Assembly: GCF_000966285.1 (NCBI RefSeq) | Contig: NZ_KQ031391.1 | Coordinates: forward strand, 3,011,208 to 3,075,207 | Source: Pseudofrankia sp. DC12 | GTDB taxonomy: Bacteria; Actinomycetota; Actinomycetes; Frankiales; Frankiaceae | DNA length: 64,000 nucleotides | Direction: 5' to 3' | Shown: piece after piece, positions 16,755 to 26,775 of the stretch | Numbering within the stretch: the stretch's first letter is position 1 | Layout of the letters: every line of letters starts with the position of its first letter | Translations under genes and position numbers: made by a program | The notes under the pieces: model-generated | What the model was told of the DNA's origin: nothing | The model's input: the letters and a program-made list of their open reading frames with translations, nothing else | Databases searched by the model: none

Positions 16755-18094
16755 CCCGCCGCCTGGACGGGGGCCAGCCGGTCGGTGAAAGCGTCGACAG
16801 CCGGGAGGCCCGCGTGTGGGGCGAGCCGTCCGGCAAGATCCCGCAGATAGTCCTCTGAACGAGCCGACCTCAGCCCCTCCGCTGCGGAGGCCGCCTCGAT
16901 GCCGACCGTCGCCGCCTGCTCGACCTCACCGGCCTGGGCGTGCGCACGGGCAAGCAACGCGAGGTTGAACTGCCGCCCCCGGACGTATCGGCCGTCCATC
17001 TCCAACGAGCGTTCGGCAAACCGCTGCGCCAGGTCGCCCCGACCCAGCGCGGCGAAGCAGTGCCCGAACCGGGCCGACAGATACGCCTCGTCGAAATACC
17101 CGATCCACTTCGGATCGGCTGTCCGATCGGCCCGGTCTAGGGCATGCTCGGCGCGGTCCAGAGCGACGGCACACATCCGCTCCTCACCCTGCAGCGCCAG
17201 ACCATGCGCCTCCAAGACGGCAGCCTCCGCCGCGATCGCGACCACCCCGGCATCCGCCGCAGTCCGCGCTGCCGCTCGGGCCAGGTCCACCGCCTCCTCC
17301 GCGGCACCGAGATACGACGCCTGATGACTCATCGCCGCGATGATCTCCGCGCCGAGCGGAAGGTCCGCCGCCGCCAACGCCAGACGCAACGCCTGAACCA
17401 GATACCGCTGGCCCAGCCCGTGCAGGCCCGCGTCGTACGACGTCCACCCAGCCAGCTGCGTCAGCTCCGCCGCCGCCGACAACAACGCCGACCCCACCGG
17501 CTCGTCGAATCGGCCGTCCCGCAGAAGCGGCGCGACCTCGGCGTCGAGGAACCGCGCGACCAGCTCCCGCACGTACCCACCGCCGTACTGGTTGTCCAGT
17601 TCCCGGAACAGCCCCGTCGCCCGGTGAACGATCTCGACGTCCGGCGGCCCGACCGGCCGGCGGCCCGTGCCCCGGGGCCGCTCGTCGAACGGCGCCGTCA
17701 ACCAGCGCATCACCGGCTTCGCATACGCCCCAGCATCAAACCCCGACCCACGGGCCCGAGCCCGCTGCTCCACGTCCCGCCGGAACAGCGTCGCCGCCGC
17801 ATCGACGGCTGCCGTCCAGTCCGCCGGGAACTCCAACCCGCCAGCAGACGACCGCACCGCCACGTCGGCGCGAGCACTGGCGGACGCCAGCGCTACCAGC
17901 TCGCCACCAGCGTCGAGCGCGTCGTCGATGTGCTGCACCGTCTTGGTACTCGGCTGGTCCTTCCCACTCTCAAACGCCTGCAGCTGGGTCTTACTCGTGA
18001 AGGCCCGCACAGCCAACGTCCGCAACGACAAACCCCGCGACTCCCGCAGCTCACGCATCCTCGACCCGAAACGCGGGTCCGCGAGACCGGGCAC
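16751..18094 (-). CDS. XRE-family regulator with TPR-like C-terminus
   Basis: This 447-aa protein has an N-terminal HTH at about 10-65: RELRESRGLSLRTLAVRA, then SKTQLQAFESGKDQPS. Residues about 200-430 are Ala-rich helical repeats resembling tetratricopeptide repeats (for example RFGHCFAALGRGDLAQRFAE). The architecture fits actinobacterial XRE-TPR regulators of development and secondary metabolism. Its position beyond the lanthipeptide operon and NUDIX gene suggests it may control that operon, perhaps with the DUF397 protein. The start has no strong upstream ribosome site and the ATG at 18094 is the plausible one. Confidence 0.83.
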   Translation of the reverse strand: MPGLADPRFGSRMRELRESRGLSLRTLAVRAFTSKTQLQAFESGKDQPSTKTVQHIDDALDAGGELVALASASARADVAVRSSAGGLEFPADWTAAVDAAATLFRRDVEQRARARGSGFDAGAYAKPVMRWLTAPFDERPRGTGRRPVGPPDVEIVHRATGLFRELDNQYGGGYVRELVARFLDAEVAPLLRDGRFDEPVGSALLSAAAELTQLAGWTSYDAGLHGLGQRYLVQALRLALAAADLPLGAEIIAAMSHQASYLGAAEEAVDLARAAARTAADAGVVAIAAEAAVLEAHGLALQGEERMCAVALDRAEHALDRADRTADPKWIGYFDEAYLSARFGHCFAALGRGDLAQRFAERSLEMDGRYVRGRQFNLALLARAHAQAGEVEQAATVGIEAASAAEGLRSARSEDYLRDLAGRLAPHAGLPAVDAFTDRLAPVQAAG

Positions 18095-18767
18095 CGGAGA
18101 CTCACCTCACCTGGCCATGAACGCGCGGCAGTTTGCACAAGAGTAGTCGCACTGTCACGCTCCGACCGACCCGTCTGTGCTGTCGCGGTCAGGTGCCCGA
18201 TAGCCACCCCATGCGGCTACCAGTCGGTCGCCGTTCGGTGGAGTGGCCACGTCCCGACCTGCCACCCTGATAGCGGTGATCCTTACGACGGGCGGCGTGC
18301 CGGGTCACTGTGGGGTGTCGCATCAGCTGGTCACAGGCCAGTACGCAGGCGCAGATCTCGCGCGCACCCTCATCGCCACATCGGGCGGCAAAGTCACCTC
18401 GCGAGCCTCGCGGTCTGGAGCATTGCTGCCTCGGCTACCTGAAGGAAACACGGCTGCGCGAGGACGGGCTGGCGCCGCCCCAGCCTGATACGCCGGAGCC
18501 GGTGATCACCGGTGTTCGCTGCCCGATCTTCAACCTGGTCATCTTCTACGAGGGGCGGCAGGGCCATGGCCAGACGCGACCTCTAGCCTGCCCGCCCGGG
18601 CGTCACGTCCGTAACGAAGCCGGAAGATCACGACGTGGCTTGGCGGTCGCCGCCGGCCGTCGAGCATTGGGTCGTATGGGCGGTTCGTTCCACGCATCAG
18701 GGGGCGGCGCGGTGCGGCTGGGGCGGTGTGCGACGTTGGCGCGACTCGGGGCCGATAGGGTCGTTTG
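18095..18767. other. Gene-free stretch before the type I RM operon
   Basis: About 670 bases without a supported gene. Short open frames on both strands show no domain. It should contain promoters for the XRE regulator (minus strand) and for hsdM (plus strand). No repeat, tRNA or insertion sequence end is seen. Confidence 0.4.
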
Positions 18768-20300
18768 GTGATTACTGGGGATCTGCGGAGCAAGATCGAC
18801 CGGGTCTGGGACGCGTTCTGGTCCGGCGGGATCTCGAACCCGCTGGAGGTCATCGAGCAGATCACCTACCTGATGTTCCTGCGGCGGCTCGACGACATCC
18901 AGGCCGCCAAGGAGAGCAAGGCCCTGGTGACCGACCAGCCGATCGAGAGCCCGATCTACACACCGAGGACGCAGCACCTGCGCTGGTCGAGGTTCAAGGA
19001 CCTGGGCGACGGGGAGACGATGCTCGCGCTGGTCCGAGACGAGGTGTTCCCCTGGCTGCGGGACCTCGGCGGCGAGGGGTCGACCTACTCGCACCACATG
19101 CGCGGCGCCCGGTTCACGATCCCCACGGCGAACCTGCTGACCAAGGTCGTCGACATGCTCGACGGCATCCTGGACGACGAGGAACTCGTCGGGCACGACA
19201 CCAAGGGTGACCTGTACGAATACATGCTCGGCAAGATCGCCACAGCCGGGCAGAACGGCCAGTTCCGGACGCCGCGGCACATCATCCAGCTGATGGTCGA
19301 GATGACCGCCCCCGGGCCGGGCGACACCATCTGTGACCCGGCCTGCGGCACGGCCGGCTTCCTGGTCGCGAGCGCCGCCTACCTGGAGCACACCTACGGC
19401 AACCACCTGCTGGACCCGAAAGTCCGTGAGCACTTCGACCACCGGATGTTCCACGGCTTCGACTTCGACAACACGATGCTGCGGATCGGCAGCATGAACA
19501 TGCTGCTACACGAGGTCGAGGCGCCCGACATCCGCTACCGCGACTCCCTCGCCCAGTCCGCGGCGGGCGACGCCGGGCGGTACTCGCTAATCCTCGCCAA
19601 CCCGCCCTTCGCCGGCAGCCTCGACTACGAGACGACGGCCAAGGATCTGCTCGCGATCGTCAAGACCAAGCAGACCGAACTGCTGTTCCTGGCCCTGTTC
19701 CTGCGGCTGCTCAAACCCGGCGGCCGGGCGGCGGTCATCGTTCCCGAGGGCGTGCTGTTCGGCTCGCGGAAAGCGCATAAGGAGCTGCGGAAGCTCCTCG
19801 TCGAGAGCCACAAGCTCGACGCCGTGGTCAAGCTGCCCGGCGGCGTGTTCAAGCCTTACGCCGGGGTCTCGACCGCGATCCTGTTCTTTACCCGCACCGA
19901 CAGCGGCGGAACGGACGACGTCTGGTTCTACGAGGTCACCGCCGACGGCTGGAGCCTCGACGACAAGCGCACGCCGCTCCTGCCGGAGGAGAAGCTCGGC
20001 CCGGTGCCGCTGGCCGCGCTCGACGAAGCCGAGCACGCGAAGAACAACCTGCCCGACGTCCTGCGCCGCTGGAACGCCCGCCTCGGCTCCGAGCGCCGCC
20101 GCGCCCGCACCGAGCAAAGCTTCTGCGTCCCCAAGGCCGACATTGCCGCCAACGGCTACGACCTCAGCCTCAACCGCTACAAGGAGATCGTCCACGCCGA
20201 GGCCAAACACCGCTCCCCACTGGAGATCCTCGAAGACCTGCAACGCATAGAATCCGAGATCCAGCAGGGCATATCGGAATTGAAGGGTCTCCTGGCGTGA
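18768..20300 (+). CDS. hsdM: Type I restriction-modification methylase subunit
   Basis: The GTG at 18768 has an AGGG 7 nt upstream and gives 510 aa. It is an N6-adenine DNA methyltransferase: the N-terminal HsdM domain has IDRVWDAFWSGG and LEVIEQITYLMFLRRL. The SAM-binding motif is DPACGTAGFLVA (about residue 187), and the catalytic motif is LANPPF (about 276). The C-terminal region (FCVPKADIAANGYDLSLNRYKE) binds HsdS. The enzyme methylates the recognition sequence set by HsdS and protects self DNA. It overlaps hsdS by 4 nt (GTGA at 20297-20300), making an operon with hsdS and hsdR. Confidence 0.95.
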   Translation: MITGDLRSKIDRVWDAFWSGGISNPLEVIEQITYLMFLRRLDDIQAAKESKALVTDQPIESPIYTPRTQHLRWSRFKDLGDGETMLALVRDEVFPWLRDLGGEGSTYSHHMRGARFTIPTANLLTKVVDMLDGILDDEELVGHDTKGDLYEYMLGKIATAGQNGQFRTPRHIIQLMVEMTAPGPGDTICDPACGTAGFLVASAAYLEHTYGNHLLDPKVREHFDHRMFHGFDFDNTMLRIGSMNMLLHEVEAPDIRYRDSLAQSAAGDAGRYSLILANPPFAGSLDYETTAKDLLAIVKTKQTELLFLALFLRLLKPGGRAAVIVPEGVLFGSRKAHKELRKLLVESHKLDAVVKLPGGVFKPYAGVSTAILFFTRTDSGGTDDVWFYEVTADGWSLDDKRTPLLPEEKLGPVPLAALDEAEHAKNNLPDVLRRWNARLGSERRRARTEQSFCVPKADIAANGYDLSLNRYKEIVHAEAKHRSPLEILEDLQRIESEIQQGISELKGLLA

Positions 20301-21511
20301 CTGGCTCCAAGCTCGGCGACATAGCGACCTTTGTGCGTGGGATAACTTTCAAACCCACGGACGTCGTGGAACCGGGTACCCCGGGGGCCGTCCAGTGTAT
20401 GCGTACCAAGAACGTACAGGCGGAACTGGACCTAAGCGACGTGTGGGCGGTCGACTCCGTTCACGTGAAGCGTGATAACCAGTTCCTGCGCGGCGGCGAC
20501 ATCCTCGTCTCGAGCGCCAACAGCTGGAATCTGGTTGGCAAGTGCTGCTGGGTACCCGAGTTGACCGACAGGACCACCTTCGGTGGATTCATTTCAACTC
20601 TGCGCGCGGATGCCTCCAAAGTGCACCCGCGATACCTCTACCACTGGTTCGGGTCCAGCGATATCCAGGCCACAGTGCGCAGTTTTGGCCGGCAAACCAC
20701 CAACATCTCGAACCTCGACGTCCAACGTTGCCTTGACCTCGTCCTACCCCTTCCCCCGCTCGACGAGCAGGCGCGTATCGCAGACCTTCTCGACAAGGTA
20801 AACGCCCTGTGGACGCGGCGGCGGGAGGCGATCGGGCGGCTCGACGAGCTTTCCCAGTCGATCTTCATCGACATGTTTGGTGACGTCGTAGTCAATGACC
20901 GTGGCTGGTCAAATGCTGAAGTCTCGGACGTTGTCAAACGCTTTGAAGGCGGCAAGAGTTTCGTGGCCGACGACGCCGCAGACCCGGATGCAGAATTCCG
21001 GGTACTCAAGATCAGTGCGGTCACTTCAGGGCTTTTCAACCCCGACGAGAACAAGGCGGCACCTCCTGGATATGTCCCACCAAGGCACCATTTTGTCCGC
21101 ACTGGCGACCTGTTGTTTAGTCGCGCCAACACGGCGGAACTAGTGGGTGCCACCGCGCTCGTGGAGGGCGACGTTCCCGACAACCTCCTGCTACCCGACA
21201 AGCTCTGGCGGTTTGTCTGGCGCTCACCACGAGCAGCCAACCCTGCCTTTGTTCACCAGATGTTTCGTCAGCCGAGGTTCCGCTTTGAAATCGGCAGCAG
21301 GGCCACCGGTACCAGTGCATCCATGAAGAACATCTCACAGCCGAAGGTTCTCTCGATTGGTTTCGGTCTTCCTCCGCTCGAATTACAGGACGAGTTCGCC
21401 CAGCGCGTCGCCGCGGTCCAAGACATTCGGCGCTCGAACCAGAGCAGCCTCGCGAGCTTGGAAGCTCTCTTTACGTCGCTTCAGTACCGGGCGTTCCGGG
21501 GGGAGTTGTAG
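20297..21511 (+). CDS. hsdS: Type I restriction specificity subunit
   Basis: This 404-aa protein has the two-domain HsdS layout. Two target-recognition domains (about 1-130 and 205-345) are each followed by a conserved helical spacer: LPLPPLDEQARIADLLDKVNAL and GLPPLELQDEFAQRVAAV. The two TRDs define the two halves of the bipartite recognition sequence. The gene region is visibly lower in GC in its variable TRDs (for example 20890-21110) than in hsdM and hsdR, as usual for exchangeable specificity genes. It starts with a GTG overlapping the hsdM stop. The target sequence cannot be predicted. Confidence 0.93.
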   Translation: MTGSKLGDIATFVRGITFKPTDVVEPGTPGAVQCMRTKNVQAELDLSDVWAVDSVHVKRDNQFLRGGDILVSSANSWNLVGKCCWVPELTDRTTFGGFISTLRADASKVHPRYLYHWFGSSDIQATVRSFGRQTTNISNLDVQRCLDLVLPLPPLDEQARIADLLDKVNALWTRRREAIGRLDELSQSIFIDMFGDVVVNDRGWSNAEVSDVVKRFEGGKSFVADDAADPDAEFRVLKISAVTSGLFNPDENKAAPPGYVPPRHHFVRTGDLLFSRANTAELVGATALVEGDVPDNLLLPDKLWRFVWRSPRAANPAFVHQMFRQPRFRFEIGSRATGTSASMKNISQPKVLSIGFGLPPLELQDEFAQRVAAVQDIRRSNQSSLASLEALFTSLQYRAFRGEL

Positions 21512-21557
21512 GATAGCGCTTCGTTAGCGCTTGGCGGGCGGTCGCGCGGGGGTGGTC

Positions 21558-24500
21558 GTGGGCAACTTCGGGTTCCTGCTGCATGAGTGGCCTGACCTGC
21601 ATGAGGAGGCCGGGCTCGCCGAGCGGAACGCCCGGGTAGATGCGCGGACGTCCTGCTTCTACGCGCGCCGGTGCCTGGAGTTGGCGGTGCGCTGGGTCTA
21701 CGAGGTGGACGCCTCGCTGCCCGTGCCGCAGAAGAACGACATGCTCAACAACCTGACGGCGAAGCCCGCCCTGGTGGCGCTGGTCGGCAGGACGCTCAAG
21801 GGCAAGATGGATGTGATCCGCAAGAAGGGCAACGCAGCCGTCCACCAGAAGACGCCGGTCGACGAGAAGGACGCCGTCGCCGTCCTGGGCGAACTCTTCC
21901 ACGTCCTGTATTGGGTTGCCCGTACCTACGCCAGCGACCCCGCCGGCCTGCCCGCGGCCGGCCTCGCGTTCAGCCCGGCCGCGATTCCGCCGCCGCTGGA
22001 CGTCCGCAAGCTGACGATGGCCGAGCTGAAGAAGCAGGAGGCCGCGTTCGCCGAGAAGCAGGCGGCGCTGGCGGAGCAACTGGCCCAGCAGCGCCAGCTG
22101 CACGCCGACCTGAAGGCCCGGTACGACGAGCTGCGCGCGAAGTACGAGGCCGTCAAGGCCGCCAACGCTACCCTCCCGGACACACACGACTACAACGAGG
22201 CCGAGACCCGCGAGCTGATCATCGATCTGCTCCTGAAGGAGGCCGGCTGGTCGCTGGACCAGCAGCGCGACCGGGAGTTCCCCGTCACTGGCATGCCGGT
22301 CTCCGGCGGGAACGCCAGTGGCACCGGCAAGGTCGACTACGTGCTCTGGGGCGACGACGGCAGGCCGCTCGCCCTCGTCGAGGCGAAGCGCGCGTCGACG
22401 GACCCGAGGAAGGGGCAGCACCAGGCGAAGCTCTACGCGGACTGCCTGGAGCAGAAGTTCGGCCAGCGCCCGGTGATCTTCTACACGAATGGCTACCAGA
22501 CCTGGCTGTGGGACGACCACCCGGGCACCGGCTACGCTCCCCGCGAGGTCCAGGGCTTTTACACCAAGGACGAGCTGCGCCTGCTCATCAACCGGCGTTC
22601 GATGCGCAAGGCGCTCGCCGGCATCACGATCAACGACAAGATCGTCAACCGAAGCTACCAGTCACGGGCGATCCGCCGCATCGGCGACGCCTTCGAGCAG
22701 GAGAAGCGCCGAGGTGCCCTGCTGGTCATGGCCACCGGTTCCGGTAAGACGCGCACCGTCGTCGCCCTCGCCGATCTGCTGGCCCGGGCGGACTGGGTGA
22801 AGCGGGTGCTGTTCCTCGCCGACCGCCAGGCCCTCGTTAAGCAGGCGACGAACGCCTTCAAGGAGCACCTCCCCGGCCTGACCACGGTCAACCTGCTGGA
22901 GGAGAAGAACGTCGAGGGCCGGGTGTTCGTCAGCACCTACCCGACGATGATGAACCTGATCAACGAGACGGCGCCCGACGGGCGGCGCCGGTTCGGCCCG
23001 GGCTACTACGACCTGGTCGTCGTCGACGAGGCGCACCGGTCGATCTTCCAGAAGTACCGCGCGATCTTCGACTACTTCGACGCCTACCTCGTCGGCCTTA
23101 CCGCGACCCCGCGCGGAGAGATCCACCGCAACACCTACGAGCTGTTCGGCCTCGCCAACGGTGAGCCGACCGACGTCTACGACCTCGACGACGCCGTCAA
23201 GGACGGCTACCTCGTCCCGGCGCGCGCCGTCGACGTGCCGCTGAAGTTCCAGCGCGGTGGCATCCGATACGCGGACCTCTCCGGCGAGGAAAAGGAGCAG
23301 TGGGACGCCGCCGAATGGAACGAGGACGGCTCCATCCCGGACGAGGTCAGCGCCGACGAGCTCAACACGTTCCTGTTCAACAAGGACACGGTCGACAAGG
23401 CCCTCAAGGTCCTGATGACCAGGGGCCTGCGGGTCGCGGCCGGCGACCGGCTCGGCAAGACAATCATCTTCGCGAAGAACCAGGCGCACGCGCACTTCAT
23501 CGTCGACCGCTTCGACGCGAACTATCCCGAGCACCAGGGCGAGTTCGCCCGCGTGATCACCCACGAGACGTCCTACGCCCAAGATCTGATCGACAAGTTC
23601 TCCGACCCGGCGAAGTCGCCGCACATCGCCGTCTCGGTCGACATGCTCGACACGGGCATCGACGTGCCCGAGGTCGTCAACCTGGTCTTCTTCAAGCTCA
23701 TCCACTCGAAGATCAAGTTCACCCAGATGCTCGGCCGGGGCACCCGACTGTGCGCCGACCTGTTCGGCCCGGGCCGGGACAAGAGCGAGTTCCTCGTCTT
23801 CGACCTGTGCCAGAACGTCGACTACTTCAACCAGAACCTGCCCGTCGTCGAGCAGGCGCCCCCGCCGTCGCTGGGCCAGCGCATCTTCCAGCGCCGCGCC
23901 GACCTACTCTTGCGCCTGGACGAGAAGCTCGGGCAGGCGTCAGCCGGATCGGCGACACCCGGCGGCCCGGTCATCACCGAGGCGGACCTGCGGGCGGATC
24001 TCGCGCGCCGGCTGCGCGAGCAGGTGGCCGGGATGAACCCCGAGAACTTCCTCGTCCGCCCACACCGCGAACAGGTCGAGCGCTACTCACAGCCCAACCG
24101 ATGGAAGCACGTCACCCCGGCGGTCCAAGCCGACCTGGACAAGCTCGCCGGCCTGCCCAGCGCCTACGAGGACGACCCCGCCGGCGAGGAGGCCAGGCGT
24201 CTCGACCTGCTGATCCTGCGCCTCCAGCTCGCCTGCCTGGGTGCCGAGAGCGGGTTCGCGACCCTGCGGGCCCGCGTCCAGGAGATCGCGGCCGCGCTGC
24301 TCGCCCAGACCACGATCCCCGCCGTCAAGGCCCAGGTCGACCTGCTCGACGACCTGACCACCGACGCCTGGTGGCAGGACGTGACCCCACCGATGCTAGA
24401 GAACGTCCGCCAACGCCTGCGCACCCTCGTCCGGCTGATCGAGAAGTCCAAGCAGAAGGTCGTCTACACCGACTTCGAGGACGAGCTCGGCGAAATCAGC

Positions 24501-25004
24501 GAAGGAAAGCTCACCTGGATCCCCTTCGGCTCGGACTTCGAGTCACGGATCCGCACCTACCTACGCAGCCACGAGAGTCAGCTCGCCGTCCAGAAGCTGC
24601 GTCGCGGCCTCCAGATCACGACCGTCGACCTCGCCGAGCTCGTGCACGTCTTCCTGGAGATCGGCCTCGGCACCGAGAACGACCTAGAGCAGGCGACGGC
24701 ACGTCACCACGGCCTCGGACTGTTCCTACGCTCACTCACTGGCCTGGACCGCGAGTCCGCCGCGAGAGCGTTCGACGAGTTCCAGGCGGGCCGCACCCTG
24801 ACCGCCAACCAGCTGCACTTCCTCGACAGACTGATCGACGTGCTCGCCGCCCGCGGCCTCCTGGACGTCGGCCAGCTCTACAACCCGCCCTTGCGGAGCC
24901 TCGCCCCCCGCGGCCCCGACAAACTCTTCTCGCTCCCCGAGATCGCCACCGTCAAGACCATCCTGGCCCAGATCCGCGCCACCGCCATCCCCCAGATCGG
25001 CTAG
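21558..25004 (+). CDS. hsdR: Type I restriction endonuclease/translocase subunit
   Basis: The GTG at 21558 is preferred because a G-rich ribosome site (GCGGGGGT) precedes it; GTG at 21552 and TTG at 21531 are also in frame. The protein is about 1148 aa. In order, it has a DUF4145-like helical domain (about 15-135), a coiled coil, an HSDR_N nuclease with VDYVLWGDDGRPLALVEAKR (PD-ExK), then an SF2 helicase with ATGSGKT (motif I), VVVDEAHRS (motif II), VGLTATP (motif III) and MLGRGTRLC (motif VI). An EcoEI-type C-terminal region follows. It translocates and cuts unmethylated DNA with HsdM and HsdS. A short hairpin of two AGCGCT words (21515-21531) separates it from hsdS. It converges on the CBASS operon. 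Confidence 0.94.
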   Translation: MGNFGFLLHEWPDLHEEAGLAERNARVDARTSCFYARRCLELAVRWVYEVDASLPVPQKNDMLNNLTAKPALVALVGRTLKGKMDVIRKKGNAAVHQKTPVDEKDAVAVLGELFHVLYWVARTYASDPAGLPAAGLAFSPAAIPPPLDVRKLTMAELKKQEAAFAEKQAALAEQLAQQRQLHADLKARYDELRAKYEAVKAANATLPDTHDYNEAETRELIIDLLLKEAGWSLDQQRDREFPVTGMPVSGGNASGTGKVDYVLWGDDGRPLALVEAKRASTDPRKGQHQAKLYADCLEQKFGQRPVIFYTNGYQTWLWDDHPGTGYAPREVQGFYTKDELRLLINRRSMRKALAGITINDKIVNRSYQSRAIRRIGDAFEQEKRRGALLVMATGSGKTRTVVALADLLARADWVKRVLFLADRQALVKQATNAFKEHLPGLTTVNLLEEKNVEGRVFVSTYPTMMNLINETAPDGRRRFGPGYYDLVVVDEAHRSIFQKYRAIFDYFDAYLVGLTATPRGEIHRNTYELFGLANGEPTDVYDLDDAVKDGYLVPARAVDVPLKFQRGGIRYADLSGEEKEQWDAAEWNEDGSIPDEVSADELNTFLFNKDTVDKALKVLMTRGLRVAAGDRLGKTIIFAKNQAHAHFIVDRFDANYPEHQGEFARVITHETSYAQDLIDKFSDPAKSPHIAVSVDMLDTGIDVPEVVNLVFFKLIHSKIKFTQMLGRGTRLCADLFGPGRDKSEFLVFDLCQNVDYFNQNLPVVEQAPPPSLGQRIFQRRADLLLRLDEKLGQASAGSATPGGPVITEADLRADLARRLREQVAGMNPENFLVRPHREQVERYSQPNRWKHVTPAVQADLDKLAGLPSAYEDDPAGEEARRLDLLILRLQLACLGAESGFATLRARVQEIAAALLAQTTIPAVKAQVDLLDDLTTDAWWQDVTPPMLENVRQRLRTLVRLIEKSKQKVVYTDFEDELGEISEGKLTWIPFGSDFESRIRTYLRSHESQLAVQKLRRGLQITTVDLAELVHVFLEIGLGTENDLEQATARHHGLGLFLRSLTGLDRESAARAFDEFQAGRTLTANQLHFLDRLIDVLAARGLLDVGQLYNPPLRSLAPRGPDKLFSLPEIATVKTILAQIRATAIPQIG

Positions 25005-25017
25005 GCGCGTCCCAGCG

Positions 25018-26760
25018 TCAGATGGCGGGCATGAAGCGGCGAAAGGGTCCTGCGGGCGAGTGAGGCAGGCCGATTAGGTGGGTGCCGGACACCGGCTCGG
25101 TGCTCGCTAGATGGCTGCCGAGTATGGAGGTCAGGCTGGCGGCGACAGCAGCCGTGTCGGCGGCCGAGCCGTGGAAGGTGGGCACGGAACAGCCCCGGGT
25201 GGGGACGAGCTCGTCGTGTGGGGATAGGTCCTTCCAGAAGGTGTGGAAGGCTTCGAGCGCGCCGTCGGCGGTGATCTCCTCGCCAGAGCGCTGGTCAATC
25301 GCGTTCGGCCCCGACGGATACGCCCGGTCACTGACGGTCAGCAACCCGAGGGTGCTGGTTCCCGCGTCCGTCGCGACTTGGGCGAACGGCGGGCGACCTG
25401 GTGTCGAGGCCAGGCCGTCAAGGAGCTGGCCGATGGCGCGGGAGATGGTGGCATCGATGACAACGTCGGCGGCGAGGATCGTGGCGAGGACACTCGGGAT
25501 GGCGCCGACGTGCGCTTCGACCTCAAGGTCGTCGCGGATCGCGGCGAGGCGCTTCCGCAGTGCTTCCACCTTCGCGGTGCCGATGTCTTCCTCGGTGAAG
25601 TCCTGCCGCACTAGCAGACCTCCGGTGACGGTGCCGGGGTCGCAGAGAATGAGGCGTTTGGCGCCGGCACGGGCGATGAACTCGGCGATCCAGGACCCGA
25701 GGCCGCCGCACCCCCAGACGTGGATCGTCTTGCCTTGATAGGCGTTAGCGGGACGGCTGGCGTCGCGTCGGGTTGTGACGCTGTCCCGTTCGTCGGACAC
25801 GGTGCACCACTCCACGGGTGTCTGGCGGTCGATCTCGCCCACCCCAATGTTGATCATAGGGGTGGTGCGCTGACGGACGAGCCTGCGGAGTTCGTCGGCC
25901 ACCGCGGGGGGGACCCGGCCCGCGAGGAGGTGCGGAGGGCCGCCGGTGGGGTGCGGGATCGCAAGGATGAACGTCTGCGACGTGCGCTCCGGGTTTCGGA
26001 CGGCGGCAGCCGCGAGCGCCGTCAGGAAAGGCGCCGACTGGGCCTGGGGCCGCCGCGCAGTGAAGGCCCCAAGCGAGACGGCAGTGTCGAGCAGTTCCAG
26101 AAGGTCGCGCAGCCGGCTCCCCGCTCCGAGAGGCAGGGGATCTGCCACCTGGAAGACCACGGTCCGGTGTCGCCCGGCGTGATCGTCGTCGTAGCGGAGG
26201 TCCTGCCGGTGCGGAGAACGCACGGCGAGGTAGGCGGGTTGCGCCTTGGCCGGCGTTCCGGATTGCCGGATGACGATGGTCGGGGTGCCGGGTGTGCGGT
26301 GGAGGACTCCGCCGACTGCGTGGAAGAGGGCTGCTTCGGGACTGAACCGTGCGGCTGCCGCGTCCGCGAGCCAGTCGTGCAGCCGGTCGATCGCGCTGGC
26401 GAATCCGCGCTGAGGGTTCCATTCCCGCGCAGAGTCGAGGTAGATGCACAGTCGTCGTCCTTGCAGCACGTGCGGGTAGCCCAGGAATCGACCATGATCG
26501 ACTTCGACAACCGGCGGTGACAGCAGGGTGACGCCGATCCCCAGAATGAACTCCTCCTGCTCGCGCAGGGGAAGACCATCCGGGGCACGGGGCAGGTCGC
26601 CGGTTCGTAGACGGATGCGGGTCTGGACGAACCCGCTGTCAGCCAGCCGTGGGCGGTCGAGCATTTGGAACTCGTTTGGGAGGCCGGCAGCGACCGCGCG
26701 CAGTTCACGGATGGCTGACTCCTGCCAGTCCGTGAACTCTGCGCGTCTCCGTCTCGTCAC
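25018..26760 (-). CDS. cap2: CBASS Cap2-like E2-E1 fusion (ThiF family)
   Basis: This 580-aa protein starts at a GTG. The N-terminal ubiquitin-E2-like domain (about 10-160) carries GYPHVLQGRRLCIYLD with the probable catalytic Cys105. The C-terminal ThiF/E1 adenylation domain (about 340-545) has VWGCGGLGSW as the nucleotide-binding loop and RGCSVPTFHGSAAD with the probable thioester Cys524. In type II CBASS, Cap2 activates the C-terminus of the CD-NTase and conjugates it to a target, priming the enzyme. It lies 15 nt downstream of the CD-NTase gene. No JAB/MPN (Cap3) motif is found in it or next to it. Confidence 0.88.
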   Translation of the reverse strand: MTRRRRAEFTDWQESAIRELRAVAAGLPNEFQMLDRPRLADSGFVQTRIRLRTGDLPRAPDGLPLREQEEFILGIGVTLLSPPVVEVDHGRFLGYPHVLQGRRLCIYLDSAREWNPQRGFASAIDRLHDWLADAAAARFSPEAALFHAVGGVLHRTPGTPTIVIRQSGTPAKAQPAYLAVRSPHRQDLRYDDDHAGRHRTVVFQVADPLPLGAGSRLRDLLELLDTAVSLGAFTARRPQAQSAPFLTALAAAAVRNPERTSQTFILAIPHPTGGPPHLLAGRVPPAVADELRRLVRQRTTPMINIGVGEIDRQTPVEWCTVSDERDSVTTRRDASRPANAYQGKTIHVWGCGGLGSWIAEFIARAGAKRLILCDPGTVTGGLLVRQDFTEEDIGTAKVEALRKRLAAIRDDLEVEAHVGAIPSVLATILAADVVIDATISRAIGQLLDGLASTPGRPPFAQVATDAGTSTLGLLTVSDRAYPSGPNAIDQRSGEEITADGALEAFHTFWKDLSPHDELVPTRGCSVPTFHGSAADTAAVAASLTSILGSHLASTEPVSGTHLIGLPHSPAGPFRRFMPAI

Positions 26761-26775
26761 CGGTCGTGCGCCTCG

